DNA of 64,000 nucleotides from Anaerolineales bacterium (GCA_015075405.1 JABTUK010000004.1:1116001-1180000), one strand, 5' to 3'. Counted from the first letter of the stretch, positions 50,000-60,029 are shown. Translations and numbers: made by a program. The notes: generated by a model from the letters alone, not told the origin.

Positions 50000-50023
50000 G
50001 AGATTGGAGATTGGAGATTGGGG
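50000..50023. repeat. Short direct heptamer array upstream of the zinc-ribbon gene
   Basis: AGATTGG AGATTGG AGATTGG GG, three units; same unit as in the arms at 58651. Confidence 0.7.
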
Positions 50024-50085
50024 TTGATCTCTCATCTCGTTCAGGTGATTTACGGTCATGATTCTTCGGAATTTAGGGGGCAGTA

Positions 50086-50142
50086 GTGACGTGATGCGTG
50101 ATACGTGAGCACTTTCATCACGCATCACGCATCACGTATCAG
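50086..50142. repeat. Inverted heptamer array (CGTGATG)
   Basis: CGTGATG CGTGATA CGTGAG on the left; TCATCAC GCATCAC GCATCAC GTATCA on the right. Unit shared with the array at 52882. The 49975-50240 gap has no gene that I can support. Confidence 0.85.
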
Positions 50143-50240
50143 GTCCAAACCTCATTCAATTCTGAAGAACTGCAATTCTTATATTTTCAATTTAACTGAG
50201 GAGCGTCTTGAAATCGTTACAGAATGCGTTACTACCTGGA

Positions 50241-51650
50241 TCAGCCCGACTCTTCCGGCCCGACCGGGACGAAGCGGAACATGCCGTACTGGGCCTTGTA
50301 CATATTAAAATCATCCGTCTGGCGAATAATTTGCCACATGCGGCTGGCCATGGCCTCCAGCGCCGGCCACCAGGCGGGGTCGGCGGCCAGGTTGCGCAGT
50401 TCGTGCGGGTCGGCGGACAGGTCATACAACTCATCGTTGTCAAAACCGTTGAAAACGTATTTGAGGTTATCCTGCCACAGAACCCGCTGAGTGTAATAGA
50501 AACGCTGGCCGTGACATTCGGCAAAGGCTTCCGAAACCCAGGGGCCAGGCTCCGCTTGCAGCAGCGGCAGCAGCGAGCGGCCATGGCATGGGAACGCCAC
50601 CCCGGCGGCCAGTTGGGTCAGGGTCGGCCCCACATCCAGCGAGCTGACAATTGACTCGACCATGCGCCCCGCCGGAACACCCGGCCCGCTGAGGATGAGC
50701 GGAATCCGGTAGGCTTCCTCAAAAGCGGGGATACCCTTGAGAAAGAGCCGGTGCGCGCCGGCATAGTCGCCGTGGTCCGAGGTGAAGACGATGAGGGTAT
50801 TGTCGGCCTGACCGGTCTCGGCCAGCACGGCCAGCAGCCGCCCGATCAGGTCATCCACCAGCGAGCAGTAGGCGTAGTAGCAGACAATGGCCTGAGCAAA
50901 GTGGGGCCAATCCAACTGCCGCCAGACCTGCTGGATGCGCCGGTAGATGGTGGGCCGGTCGGTTAAAGGGTCATCAAAGCTGGCCGGGCGGGGAATGTCG
51001 GCCAGGTTATAGCGGGCGTAGTAGGCGGCAGGCACCACGTAAGGGTCGTGCGGCGCTTCGGTGCTGAGGAAAAGCGCCCAGGGACGACCGGGATTTTGGG
51101 CGGCCTGGCGCAAAAAGGCGATGCCATTCTGGTAAAGAAGATATTCGGGGATGGACTCAAGGGGGTCATCACTCACGCCGCATAGCAGAAAATCTTTGTA
51201 ACCCTTCTGCTGTACCGTCACTCGCTGCCGTAAGGGGCCGCCGCGTTCCACCAAACCCTGGAGCTGGTGGTACTGCTCAACGTCGTAGCTTTCAAAACCA
51301 AAGTTTTCCAGGTGGTTGGTCCGCTCGATATGCCACTTGCCCATGTAGACGGTGTGGTAGCCGGCCTGCTGCAGAGTGTGGCTCCAAAAGGGCAAGTTTG
51401 GTTTCAACTCAGCCCGGTAAGATTCGACGGCGTGGGTCACGTCTACCATGCCGTGACTGTGCGGCAGCAGTCCCGTCATCAGGCTGGCCCGGCTGGGCGA
51501 GCAGATGGGATTGGGGGCGTAGCAGCGGCTAAAGCGAGTGCCACCCGCCGCCAGTTGATCCAGATAAGGCATCTGGCAGGGGTTGTTCGGGTCGAGCGTT
51601 GCAGCTTGCTGCTGGTCAGTGATTAAGACAAGCAAATTAGGTCGGGTCAT
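50241..51650 (-). CDS. Sulfatase (alkaline-phosphatase superfamily)
   Basis: A 469-residue cytoplasmic-type sulfatase (no signal peptide). It shows the start RPNLLVLITDQQ (metal Asp), the sulfatase signature C50-S-P-S-R54 in NPICSPSRASLMTGLLPHSHG, whose Cys becomes formylglycine, YHTVYMGKWHI (Lys/His), and VFTSDHGDYAGAHRLFLKG (metal Asp-His). It would remove sulfate from a sugar or similar ester. Its ATG overlaps the stop of the AGE-epimerase gene (ATGA at 51647-51650), so both belong to one operon with the corrinoid genes upstream. No formylglycine-generating enzyme is in the window. Confidence 0.93.
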   Translation of the reverse strand: MTRPNLLVLITDQQQAATLDPNNPCQMPYLDQLAAGGTRFSRCYAPNPICSPSRASLMTGLLPHSHGMVDVTHAVESYRAELKPNLPFWSHTLQQAGYHTVYMGKWHIERTNHLENFGFESYDVEQYHQLQGLVERGGPLRQRVTVQQKGYKDFLLCGVSDDPLESIPEYLLYQNGIAFLRQAAQNPGRPWALFLSTEAPHDPYVVPAAYYARYNLADIPRPASFDDPLTDRPTIYRRIQQVWRQLDWPHFAQAIVCYYAYCSLVDDLIGRLLAVLAETGQADNTLIVFTSDHGDYAGAHRLFLKGIPAFEEAYRIPLILSGPGVPAGRMVESIVSSLDVGPTLTQLAAGVAFPCHGRSLLPLLQAEPGPWVSEAFAECHGQRFYYTQRVLWQDNLKYVFNGFDNDELYDLSADPHELRNLAADPAWWPALEAMASRMWQIIRQTDDFNMYKAQYGMFRFVPVGPEESG

Positions 51651-52852
51651 ACGGCGGCAATGACTCCAGGGGCTTTATCAGCCAGGCGCTCCAATACCTC
51701 GATGCAGTAGATCAGGGCACGGGGCAGGTGGAAGGGGTCTTTGACCGGCAGCGCCACCGTTTCAGTGAATTTGCGGCCCTGGCGGTCCAGCTTCTGGGTC
51801 CACTCGCCGTAGGGCGTCACCGGATAGTGGCTGAAGGCATAGTTGTGAACCCTCGCAAACCAGTCCAAACACCACTTTTCTTTTGAAAGCTCATAGGCCA
51901 GCAACAGGGCGTACAGAGCTTCGGTGTGAGGCCACCAGATTTTTGAGTCGGCAAATTTCCACCAGGGCGTCCCCCCGGCGGCGTCACGGGCCAGCAACAG
52001 GCCGCCATATTCGTCATCCCAGCCGAGTTCGACATGCCATTTGATAGTTTCAATCGCCCGTCGGATGCGTTCAGCATCGCCAAAACGGCGAAAGATGTGC
52101 ATCATAAACCACATAGACTCAATAGCATGACCGGGTACAATCGCCCGGCCCTGGGGCGAGTCAAGTAGCGAGCCATCCAGATAGGTAAACTCGTACAGTA
52201 ATTTTTGCTCAGGCCGCCGATAGACATCCATTACTTCACGGGCATGATAGAGACCGGCTTCGATAATATCTTGGCGGTTTAGGAAGCGGCCCAACTGGTG
52301 AAACACCAACGAGAAGATCATCGAAATACCGTGCGCTTTGACCCCTGCGGGCAGCGGATATGGCTCGGTGTTATAAGAGCCGGGCCGGGCCAGGCGGCGC
52401 TGGACATTCTCGTAAGTTTCCAGGGCCAGATCAATCGCTGCCGAGTCGCCGGTGGCGCGGGCAAATTCGGTCAGGCCGTACATAGCAAAACCGTCGGCGT
52501 AGATGCTGGTGGCGCCCTGTAAAATTTGTCCGGCCTGGTTAACACAGAAAACCCACTGTCCCTGCTCGTCCCGGCCATACTTTTTGGCAAAGTCGAAGAT
52601 GTGCCGGGCTACGTCGAGCCATTCTTGCCTGGCCTCGATTCTATTGTACAGGGCAGAGAAGGTCCAAATGGCCCGCAGTTGCGACCACATGTACTTGTCC
52701 GTACTGAGCACCTGCCCGTCATCCGAAATACAGGTCAGGATGCCGCCGTTGGGCCAATCAATGGCGTGGGTCAACCAAAAGGGCACGACTCGTTCCAGCA
52801 GTTCGGCCCGGTAAAGGGCCAACAAATCAACGAAGCGGGGGGTGATGCGCAT
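51647..52852 (-). CDS. AGE-family (N-acylglucosamine 2-epimerase) sugar epimerase
   Basis: A 401-residue (alpha/alpha)6-barrel protein: YRAELLERVVPFWLTHAIDWPNGGILTCISDDG at the start, DKYMWSQLRAIWTFSALYNR (the W.Q.R..W.FS motif), YADGFAMYGLTEFARATGD, VPGHAIESMWFMMHIFRRFGD with the catalytic His, and KIWWPHTEALYALLLAYE near the end with the second His. AGE proteins isomerise or epimerise free sugars. ATG 52852 is preferred over 52930; the added 26 residues would come from the repeat array. It overlaps the sulfatase gene by four bases. Confidence 0.92.
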   Translation of the reverse strand: MRITPRFVDLLALYRAELLERVVPFWLTHAIDWPNGGILTCISDDGQVLSTDKYMWSQLRAIWTFSALYNRIEARQEWLDVARHIFDFAKKYGRDEQGQWVFCVNQAGQILQGATSIYADGFAMYGLTEFARATGDSAAIDLALETYENVQRRLARPGSYNTEPYPLPAGVKAHGISMIFSLVFHQLGRFLNRQDIIEAGLYHAREVMDVYRRPEQKLLYEFTYLDGSLLDSPQGRAIVPGHAIESMWFMMHIFRRFGDAERIRRAIETIKWHVELGWDDEYGGLLLARDAAGGTPWWKFADSKIWWPHTEALYALLLAYELSKEKWCLDWFARVHNYAFSHYPVTPYGEWTQKLDRQGRKFTETVALPVKDPFHLPRALIYCIEVLERLADKAPGVIAAV

Positions 52853-52881
52853 GAGGGATTCTTTCAAATTATTCTCACCGG

Positions 52882-52952
52882 CGTGATGCGTGATGCGTGA
52901 TGCGTAAGAAATCTTGCCTGGAATCATCACGTATCACGCATTACGTATCACA
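52882..52952. repeat. Inverted heptamer array (CGTGATG)
   Basis: CGTGATG three times, then CGTAAG; spacer; TCATCAC GTATCAC GCATTAC GTATCAC. It stands between the methyltransferase stop and the epimerase start, 30 bases from each. Confidence 0.85.
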
Positions 52953-52983
52953 GATTTTGGATAATTATTTTCTTAGAGTTGCC

Positions 52984-54090
52984 TTAAACCAGTTTCGCCG
53001 CCTCGGCCTCGGCTTCGGCCCAGGTTTTGCAGATTTTCTTGTGGATGACGCCGGTTTTGATATGATCGAGCGACTCGGGCAGCGGGCCGTCCCAGAGCAG
53101 GCAAATCTTCTTTTTCTCGGCAATTTCGTAGCGAGCCACAAAGTTCTGCATTTCAGGGTTGCCAAACTGAATGGCGGTGACGCCGGGGGTATCGGTCATG
53201 TGCTCATAGAACTGGTTGCCTTTGCCGCAGAAGTGGAGCAGCCCACCCTGGGTGGACTGGTAGGCTTCGGCGTTGTAAGGCTTGACAAATTCCGCGTACA
53301 TCCTGCCCGACATCATCACCGCCGAGTCGTCGGACATACGGCCGCCGCCCTGAATACGGTAAGAGAAGGAGTAGCCCACCTCCATCGGTTCGTTCATCAA
53401 CTGCTTGTGCCGGCGGATTACGGCCAAATACAGATCGGTGGAGAAGCGCAACAGGCGATGCACTAACTCCGGTTGATCATTGACCAGATAGTAAACATTC
53501 ACCCCGGCGATGTTGACCGCCGTGTTGAACGGTCCCTGGGCGTCGGGGCAGCCGATGCGGACGGTCTGGCTGAGCTTGGGATAGGGGGCCAGCATCTCGC
53601 GGAAGTAGGCTTCGGTTTCCCAGACCCGCGCCGCGACGCCGCTGTTCATATCGGGCAGACCCCGCTCCAGGATGGCTTCAATCTCGGCGACGGTCTGAAC
53701 CGCTTCGGCCCAGGGCATGTTATCCTGATCCTGCCAGTAGGGGCAGCCGACCATGCTGGCCAGCAGGATCAAGCCATAATTGGCCCGGATGGTGTAGGCG
53801 CGATCATCTTTGAGCAGCGCGCCTTCGTAGGCGCGGGTCAACTCCGAGACCAGCATCTTGGCCGGGTCGCGGTACGTTTCGCTGTAGGGAATCCGCAGCC
53901 AGCCGGGCGGAAAGTCGTGCTGGTGGTGGCCCCAATCATCGCGCACGGTGATGATGGTCGGACGGCGATCCACCGGCTCAAATCGCCAGGCTGCGCTCTG
54001 GCGGGCCTCGGCGGCCTGCGCATGGGCCACGTCAATCAGCGCTTCCAGTTTTTCCAGATACGGTTCGGGGTTAAAATCAGATTTGATCAT
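52984..54090 (-). CDS. Uroporphyrinogen-decarboxylase family protein, probable corrinoid methyltransferase
   Basis: A 368-residue protein of the URO-D fold. Key block: GGLLHFCGKGNQFYEHM (H-x-C-G), which in MtaA/MtbA/CmuA-type enzymes gives the zinc ligands that activate a methyl acceptor; also DAQGPFNTAVNIAG and YSFSYRIQGGGRMSDDSAVMMSGRMYAEF (the DD and P..E region). It follows the corrinoid protein gene by 31 bases, so it most likely moves methyl groups to or from that cobalamin protein rather than acting in haem synthesis. The methyl donor and the acceptor are unknown. Confidence 0.85.
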   Translation of the reverse strand: MIKSDFNPEPYLEKLEALIDVAHAQAAEARQSAAWRFEPVDRRPTIITVRDDWGHHQHDFPPGWLRIPYSETYRDPAKMLVSELTRAYEGALLKDDRAYTIRANYGLILLASMVGCPYWQDQDNMPWAEAVQTVAEIEAILERGLPDMNSGVAARVWETEAYFREMLAPYPKLSQTVRIGCPDAQGPFNTAVNIAGVNVYYLVNDQPELVHRLLRFSTDLYLAVIRRHKQLMNEPMEVGYSFSYRIQGGGRMSDDSAVMMSGRMYAEFVKPYNAEAYQSTQGGLLHFCGKGNQFYEHMTDTPGVTAIQFGNPEMQNFVARYEIAEKKKICLLWDGPLPESLDHIKTGVIHKKICKTWAEAEAEAAKLV

Positions 54091-54121
54091 CTTGTCTCCC
54101 CATCTTTTTACCCGGCCCGAT

Positions 54122-54790
54122 TTAAGCCGGCTGCTGCTCCTTCAATTCGGCCAGCAGTTGCTTGGCCAACCGCACGCACGAACTGGCATCGGGGGCATAC
54201 CCATCCGCGCCGACGACCTCGCAGTACTCCTGCGTTACCGGCGCACCGCCGACCATAATTCTGACTTTGTCACGCAGACCGGCTTCTTTGAAGGCTTCGA
54301 TGTTCTTCTTGAACATGGGCATGGTCGTGGTCAAGAAGGCGCTCATCCCCACGATTTGGGCTTTGTGCTCGATCACCGCTTCGATATATTTTTCCGGCGA
54401 GCAGTTGACCCCCAGATCCACCACCCGGAACCCCGCCCCTTCGAGCATGATGTTGCACAGGTTCTTGCCAATGTCGTGAATATCCCCCTTGACCGTGCCC
54501 ATCACATAGGTCCCGATTTGGATGTCGGCATTTGACAGCAGCAGCGGCTTGAGGATGTCCATCGCCCCCTGCATAGCCCGCGCGGCAATCAACATTTCCG
54601 GCACAAAATACTCGCCTTGCTCAAACAAGCGGCCCACCTCTTCCAAAGCCGGGATGAGGGCGTCGAAGAGCAAGTTGAGCGGGTCCATGCCCAACGCCAG
54701 TCCTTCCTGGGTCAGCGCTTTGACCGGCTCGGCGTTGCCATCGAGGGTGTTTTCGTACAATCCATCCAGTATTTCTTCCTGTCGACTCAT
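54122..54790 (-). CDS. Corrinoid (B12-binding) methyltransfer protein
   Basis: A 222-residue protein of the MtaC/MtbC/MtmC type. Helical cap (about 1-85) with FDALIPALEEVGRLFEQGEYFVPEML, then the B12-binding Rossmann domain with the cobalt-ligand motif D103-x-H105-x-x-G108 in VKGDIHDIGKN, VVDLGVNCSPEKYIEAV, GMSAFLTTTMPMF and VGGAPVTQEY..GADGYAPDA. It carries a methyl group on cobalamin between two methyltransferases; URO-D family genes stand on both sides (52984 and 55021), matching that role. Confidence 0.94.
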   Translation of the reverse strand: MSRQEEILDGLYENTLDGNAEPVKALTQEGLALGMDPLNLLFDALIPALEEVGRLFEQGEYFVPEMLIAARAMQGAMDILKPLLLSNADIQIGTYVMGTVKGDIHDIGKNLCNIMLEGAGFRVVDLGVNCSPEKYIEAVIEHKAQIVGMSAFLTTTMPMFKKNIEAFKEAGLRDKVRIMVGGAPVTQEYCEVVGADGYAPDASSCVRLAKQLLAELKEQQPA

Positions 54791-54815
54791 CGCAACTGTG
54801 ACTCCTTAGAAAATA

Positions 54816-54843
54816 GTGTCATGTGTCATGTGTCAAGTGTTAT
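54816..54843. repeat. Direct heptamer array (GTGTCAT)
   Basis: GTGTCAT GTGTCAT GTGTCAA GTGTTAT, just upstream of the corrinoid-protein start and next to the 112-bp element. Confidence 0.75.
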
Positions 54844-54848
54844 AGGTG

Positions 54849-54960
54849 TCCAGAAAAATTCTTTCTCAACCATCAAGGTAGCAAGTAGCAAAGTAGCACA
54901 AACTTATGACCTGCTACCTGCTACCTTGCTACCTGTTTTAGTGGCGAAAACTTTTCTGGA
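54849..54960. mobile_element. 112-bp inverted-repeat element (copy B)
   Basis: TCCAGAAAAATTCTTTCTC at one end and GAAAACTTTTCTGGA at the other; inside GGTAGCAAGTAGCAAAGTAG and the inverse units. Same element as 7294-7404 in the opposite orientation, with point changes and a one-base length difference. Confidence 0.85.
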
Positions 54961-55020
54961 ACACTATATGTAAAAATTTTCATTATCGGTGGCGTGCGGG
55001 CCGCGCATGAACACTCCTCT

Positions 55021-56076
55021 TTAATTAACTGGGGCTAAGACCGGCGCTGTCCAGGTTTGAGCGGCGGCCAGCATAGCATCCAAACTGGCGGCGGGCGTGT
55101 CCGGCGACACGCCACCGCCCACCGAAAGAATCATCCCCCCGCCCGGCGCGGCTTTGTCCAGGCAGGCTTTGGCCGATTCTACCACCGCCTGGGGAGTTCC
55201 CCGCACGGCTATTTCCAGGGGCGGCACGTTGCCCATCAAGGCCACGCGATGGCCCATTTGGGCTTTGACGGCAGCGATGTCGGCTTTGTGGGAAAAATTA
55301 AAAACATCAAAGTTGGCTTCGGCCAGGGCCGGATAGAGATGGGCGCAGGGCGTGTCGTTGTGATAGACGCGGATGAGGCCCTCAAATTCATCAAAAATGC
55401 GGCGCAGATGCGGCTCCACAAACTCGGTGTAGTGATTGACGGAGATCATGCCCACGATGTCATCCAGCAGCATAATCCCTTCCGGCTGGCGGATTTGCTT
55501 GAGTTGGGCGTGCAGCCAGCGAATAATGGTGGTAGTCAGGGTGTCCAAAAAGCGGCTGATTTCTTTGGGGTGGGTAATCAGCCCGGTCATCAAATCGGAG
55601 ATGCCCATGATCCAGCCGGCTGTGACCATGGGGCCGCGGGCCGCGACCATGTTGATGCCCAACCCTTCCGCTTGCAGCCGTTCTTCGGCGTGTTTGTACA
55701 GCCGCAGCACCAGGGGCATAAAGCCATCTTCATAAGGGTCGGCGGCGGGCGCATCGGCCCAGAGGGCAATATCGGTCGTGACCGGCTCGATGGAGGGCGG
55801 ACGGTCCTCGTGAAAATGAACCCGCGCCCCAAAGGCCGACGGTTCGGCGGCCATGCCGTATTCGACCCAAAAGCCGGGTATCCAAACCGCTTCGGGAAAG
55901 CGGTCCAGCAAATCCTTGTGGATTTTCAGCCACAGGTCCGGCAGCAAAAAGAAATCCAACGTATGGACCCCGGCATAGCCGGGCAGCCAGGGACTATCCA
56001 CAATAAAAGCGACCGGAACCCGGTCCGGTTCCTGCAGACGGGCGGCTTGTTTAAAGCGCTGCCAGGGTGTGGTCAT
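55021..56076 (-). CDS. Second uroporphyrinogen-decarboxylase family protein
   Basis: A 351-residue URO-D fold protein: MTTPWQRFKQAARLQEPDRVPVAFIV (the usual ERV.A.L..E.PDRVPV start), AARGPMVTAGWIMGISDLM, LLDDIVGMISVNHYTEFVEPHLRRIFDEF, VYHNDTPCAHLYPALAEANFDVFNFSHKADIAAVKAQMG and ALMGNVPPLEI (family GNVDP). The H-N-D-T-P-C block stands where related methyltransferases have their zinc ligands. ATG 56076 follows AAGGGGGAATGAGAGC. It precedes the corrinoid protein gene and is probably its second methyltransferase. Confidence 0.85.
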   Translation of the reverse strand: MTTPWQRFKQAARLQEPDRVPVAFIVDSPWLPGYAGVHTLDFFLLPDLWLKIHKDLLDRFPEAVWIPGFWVEYGMAAEPSAFGARVHFHEDRPPSIEPVTTDIALWADAPAADPYEDGFMPLVLRLYKHAEERLQAEGLGINMVAARGPMVTAGWIMGISDLMTGLITHPKEISRFLDTLTTTIIRWLHAQLKQIRQPEGIMLLDDIVGMISVNHYTEFVEPHLRRIFDEFEGLIRVYHNDTPCAHLYPALAEANFDVFNFSHKADIAAVKAQMGHRVALMGNVPPLEIAVRGTPQAVVESAKACLDKAAPGGGMILSVGGGVSPDTPAASLDAMLAAAQTWTAPVLAPVN

Positions 56077-56144
56077 GCTCTCATTCCCCCTTGTTTTAAA
56101 GTGACTTCCATCATGTTTACAATCCTGTTCAAATATTGAGGGTT

Positions 56145-56197
56145 GACGGACTGGAGAGTGGAAGTAATTTTCCAATCCTCCAGCCCTCCATCCTCCT
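56145..56197. repeat. Inverted 8-mer array (CCAATCCT / GGACTGGA)
   Basis: GACTGGAGAGTGGAAG on the left and CCAATCCT CCAGCCCT CCATCCT CC on the right; resembles the array at 6187. Confidence 0.7.
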
Positions 56198-56221
56198 TGA
56201 GATTACTGAGCTTGGAAATTA

Positions 56222-56316
56222 AGACTCAGTGGATCCAAATTTGAGGAGCCAGCACGCCCACGTGCGGCGGTGTTCGGCACGTGGGCGTGCCCGCTGCGCG
56301 TCCTCGAAAATTGGAT

Positions 56317-56327
<11 letters not shown>
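56222..56327. mobile_element. 106-bp MITE-like element, copy 2, supplying the oppF stop codon
   Basis: Same ends and centre as 46491-46596. Its right end overlaps the oppF 3' end: the last codons (ESQ) and the TAG stop of oppF (56317-56319) are element sequence. Confidence 0.9.
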
Positions 56328-57363
<1,036 letters not shown>

Positions 57364-57387
57364 TACTGTTACCTCGGTATAGTTATG

Positions 57388-57570
57388 TAATCCGAGTTCA
57401 AAATTAGCTCGAAAATCACCCCCTTCGACAAGCTCAGGACGCCGCTTCGATACGGGCTAACGCCCGCTTCGCGTCAGGATGATTTTCGGCTCGTATATCG
57501 CATCCTGAGTAGCCCTGAGCAAAGCGAGGGGCGTATCGAAGGGTGCGATTATAAAAACTCCAAACTCAGA
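57388..57570. repeat. TAACCTGA-ended palindromic element between oppD and oppF
   Basis: TAATCCGAGTTCAAAATTAG, GCTCGAAAATCACCCCCTTC, the CGATACGGGCTAACGCC / GTCAGGATGATTTTCGG block, CATCCTGAGTAGCCC / GTATCGAAGGGTGCG, ending AACTCCAAACTCAG. Block order as at 2906. Confidence 0.75.
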
Positions 57571-57596
57571 CATATAACATGATACATTTTGCATCG

Positions 57597-58634
57597 TTAG
57601 ACCTGATCAGCCACCGCGTGGTATAAAAAGCAACTGACGGATTGCCGCTCATTGACCGGCTGCACTTCGGGCGTGTGCTGGTCGCACGTGCCCGGCATGA
57701 AGTCGGGGCAGCGCGGGTAGAAAGGGCAGCCCGGCGGGCGGTTGAACGGGTGCGGAATCGAGCCTTCGATGGTGGGCAGTGGGGTGCGCGATGTAGCCCG
57801 AATGCTGGGAATGGATTTGAGCAGCGCTTTGGTGTACGGATGTTTGGGAGCGTGAAAAATATCGTCTACCGGCCCGGTTTCCATCACCCGGCCCAGATAC
57901 ATCACCACCACGTAATCGGCAATCTGGGCAATCACGCCCAAATCGTGGGTGATGAAAATGATGGCCATATTGTGCTGCTGCTGCAAGGAGCGGAGCAGAT
58001 TGAGCACCTGGGCCTGGGTGGTTACGTCAATGGCCGTCGTCGGCTCGTCGGCGATGAGCAGGCGGGGATTGCACGACAGGGCCATGGCAATCATGGCTCG
58101 CTGGCGCAGCCCGCCGCTGAGTTCCCAGGAATAGGCGTTGAGGCGCTGCTCCGGGCTGGGCACCCCCACCTCACGCAGCCGCTCGATAGCAATCTGCTCG
58201 GCCTCTTTTTTGCCGACCGGCTGGTGCAGCAAAATCGTCTCGATAATCTGATTGCCGATGGTATGGACCGGGCTGAAGGAGGCCATCGGCTCCTGCGGAA
58301 TCAGGGCGATCTCGCCGCCGCGAATCGAGCGCATTTCCTGACCGTGCGCATCCAACTCGACCAGATTAATTGCCTCAGCGCCGCCGCTGCCGTTTCCGCC
58401 AGATTGCCGGCGCAACAAAATCTCCCCGCCCACAATCCGGCCCGGCTTTTCGATAATCCGCAAAATGGATTTGATGGCGACACTCTTGCCGCAGCCGCTC
58501 TCGCCGACAATGCCGACCACCTGGCCGGGGTGGACGTCAAAGCTGACGCCATCCACCGCTTTGACCACGCCTTCGTCGAGGATAAAGTGGGTTTGCAAGT
58601 TGCGCACGGAGAGATAAGGTTGAGATTCTTCCAT
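57597..58634 (-). CDS. oppD: Oligopeptide-type ABC transporter ATPase OppD/DppD-like
   Basis: A 345-residue ATPase: LQTHFILDEGVVKAVDGVSFDV, Walker A GESGCGKSV (about 39-47), ALIPQEPMASFSPVHTI, signature LSGGLRQRAMIAMAL, Walker B LLIADEPTTAIDVT, ITHDLGVIAQIADYVVVMYLG and the oligo_HPY end PFNRPPGCPFYPRCP. An insert of about 20 residues after the first strand pair (RRQSGGNGSGGAEAINLVEL) is longer than in most OppD. Together with OppF it drives the OppBC channel. Confidence 0.94.
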   Translation of the reverse strand: MEESQPYLSVRNLQTHFILDEGVVKAVDGVSFDVHPGQVVGIVGESGCGKSVAIKSILRIIEKPGRIVGGEILLRRQSGGNGSGGAEAINLVELDAHGQEMRSIRGGEIALIPQEPMASFSPVHTIGNQIIETILLHQPVGKKEAEQIAIERLREVGVPSPEQRLNAYSWELSGGLRQRAMIAMALSCNPRLLIADEPTTAIDVTTQAQVLNLLRSLQQQHNMAIIFITHDLGVIAQIADYVVVMYLGRVMETGPVDDIFHAPKHPYTKALLKSIPSIRATSRTPLPTIEGSIPHPFNRPPGCPFYPRCPDFMPGTCDQHTPEVQPVNERQSVSCFLYHAVADQV

Positions 58635-58650
58635 AAGTATCCTTTAATAC

Positions 58651-58845
58651 GGGAGATTGGAGATTGGAGATTAATCGTTGTTAGAATCGAGTCCGAACAT
58701 GTCATTTCGAGCGACGAAGGAGCGAGAAATCCATTCGGAGTCACTATTGAGCCTGGATTCAAGGATTCCTCGTTCCACTCGGAATGACATGGGTAATTCA
58801 TCTTTTATTTCCACTAAAATTTAATCTCCAATCTCCAATCTCTAA
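58651..58845. repeat. Composite repeat: heptamer arms around a TGTCATTTCGA palindrome
   Basis: Outer arms GGAGATT three times (58652-58672) and AATCTCC three times (58823-58843); between them a TGTCATTTCGA-family copy (58698-58791). The right arm overlaps the oppC stop codon (58842-58844). Confidence 0.8.
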
Positions 58846-60029
58846 CTATACGGATCGGCGGCATCGCGCAGGCCATCGCCCAGGATGTTGAGCGAGAGAA
58901 CGGTGATAATCACGGCCAGGCCGGGTAAGAGTAGCCAGGGGGCCAGGGCGATGGATTGTAGATTTTGGGCCTCTTGCAGCAGCACCCCCCAACTGATGGC
59001 CGGCGGACGCAGTCCCAGGCCCAAAAAACTCAGGAACGTCTCGTTGATAATCATGGCCGGAATGGCCAGGGTGCTGACGGCAATGATGTGGCTGGTCATG
59101 GTCGGGACCATGTGGCGAAAGATGATGCGTAACTGGCTGCACCCGGCCAGCCGGGCAGCGACCACAAAATCCTCTTCACGCAGAGCCAGGAAACGCCCGC
59201 GCACTTCGCGGCCCAGGGTGGTCCAGCCGATGAGCGAGAGAATAATGGTAATGGCAAAATAGACTTGCTGCACCGTCCACTCTTTGGGCAGCGAGGCGGT
59301 CAGGGCCATCCAGATGGGAATGGGCGGCAGCGATTGCAGCAGTTCGATCAGCCGTTGGATAATCAGGTCAATAATGCCGCCAAAGTAGCCGGAGATGCCG
59401 CCCAGCAGAATCCCCAGAAAAATGCTCATCACCACCGCCACCAGGCCAATGGACAGGGAGACCCGCGTGCCGTGCATCAGCCGCGACCACTGATCGCGGC
59501 CCAGCCGGTCGGTGCCCAACAGATGAATATTGCCCACGCCTTCCGGGGTGGCGGCCCCCAGCAGATGGATGTCGGTGGGGATCAGGCCAAAAATCTTATA
59601 GGGATAGCCCTGGGCAAAAAAGCGCACCGGCAGCCGTTTCGACTCGTCAATCTGCCACTCCATGCGCAGGGTTTTGCTGTTGCGCGCCCCTTCGACGCCG
59701 TACACAAACGGGCTAAAGCCGTCTTCACTGAAGAAATAGACCCGCTGCACCGGGATAAAGGATTGGGTGCCGCCGGTCAATTGCGGGTCTTGCAGGCTGA
59801 AGAAATCGGGGAAGAGGCCGACAATGACGATGACGCTGATAATACCGGCGCAAATGACGGCCAGCCGGTGTTTTTTGAAGCGCCACCAGACCAGCTTCCA
59901 GTTGGGGGCGACGTAAAGGGCCTCGGCCTTATCGGGGGGGATGGCAAGAGTACCGATACCGGCCATCGGGACGGGCGTTTCAGCCGGGGCAGGCGGGGGA
60001 ACAGCTTGAGGGTCGGTGCGGGTGGACAT
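58842..60029 (-). CDS. oppC: Oligopeptide-type ABC transporter permease OppC/DppC-like
   Basis: A 395-residue permease: a Pro/Ala-rich N-terminal tail (about 1-45), the first helix HRLAVICAGIISVIVIVGLF, a large outside loop (about 85-190) with HLLGTDRLGRDQWSRLMHGTRVSLSIGL (OppC mark), and the EAA loop REVRGRFLALREEDFVVAARLAGCSQLRIIFRHMVP followed by AIPAMIINETFLSFLGLGLRPPAISWG. The outside loop is about twice the usual size. Three bases separate it from oppB. Confidence 0.94.
   Translation of the reverse strand: MSTRTDPQAVPPPAPAETPVPMAGIGTLAIPPDKAEALYVAPNWKLVWWRFKKHRLAVICAGIISVIVIVGLFPDFFSLQDPQLTGGTQSFIPVQRVYFFSEDGFSPFVYGVEGARNSKTLRMEWQIDESKRLPVRFFAQGYPYKIFGLIPTDIHLLGAATPEGVGNIHLLGTDRLGRDQWSRLMHGTRVSLSIGLVAVVMSIFLGILLGGISGYFGGIIDLIIQRLIELLQSLPPIPIWMALTASLPKEWTVQQVYFAITIILSLIGWTTLGREVRGRFLALREEDFVVAARLAGCSQLRIIFRHMVPTMTSHIIAVSTLAIPAMIINETFLSFLGLGLRPPAISWGVLLQEAQNLQSIALAPWLLLPGLAVIITVLSLNILGDGLRDAADPYS

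Noticed and set aside
55057..56139. 360-residue open frame on the plus strand opposite the URO-D family gene
   Set aside because: Gly/His-rich antisense translation without any recognisable motif; the minus-strand gene is well supported.
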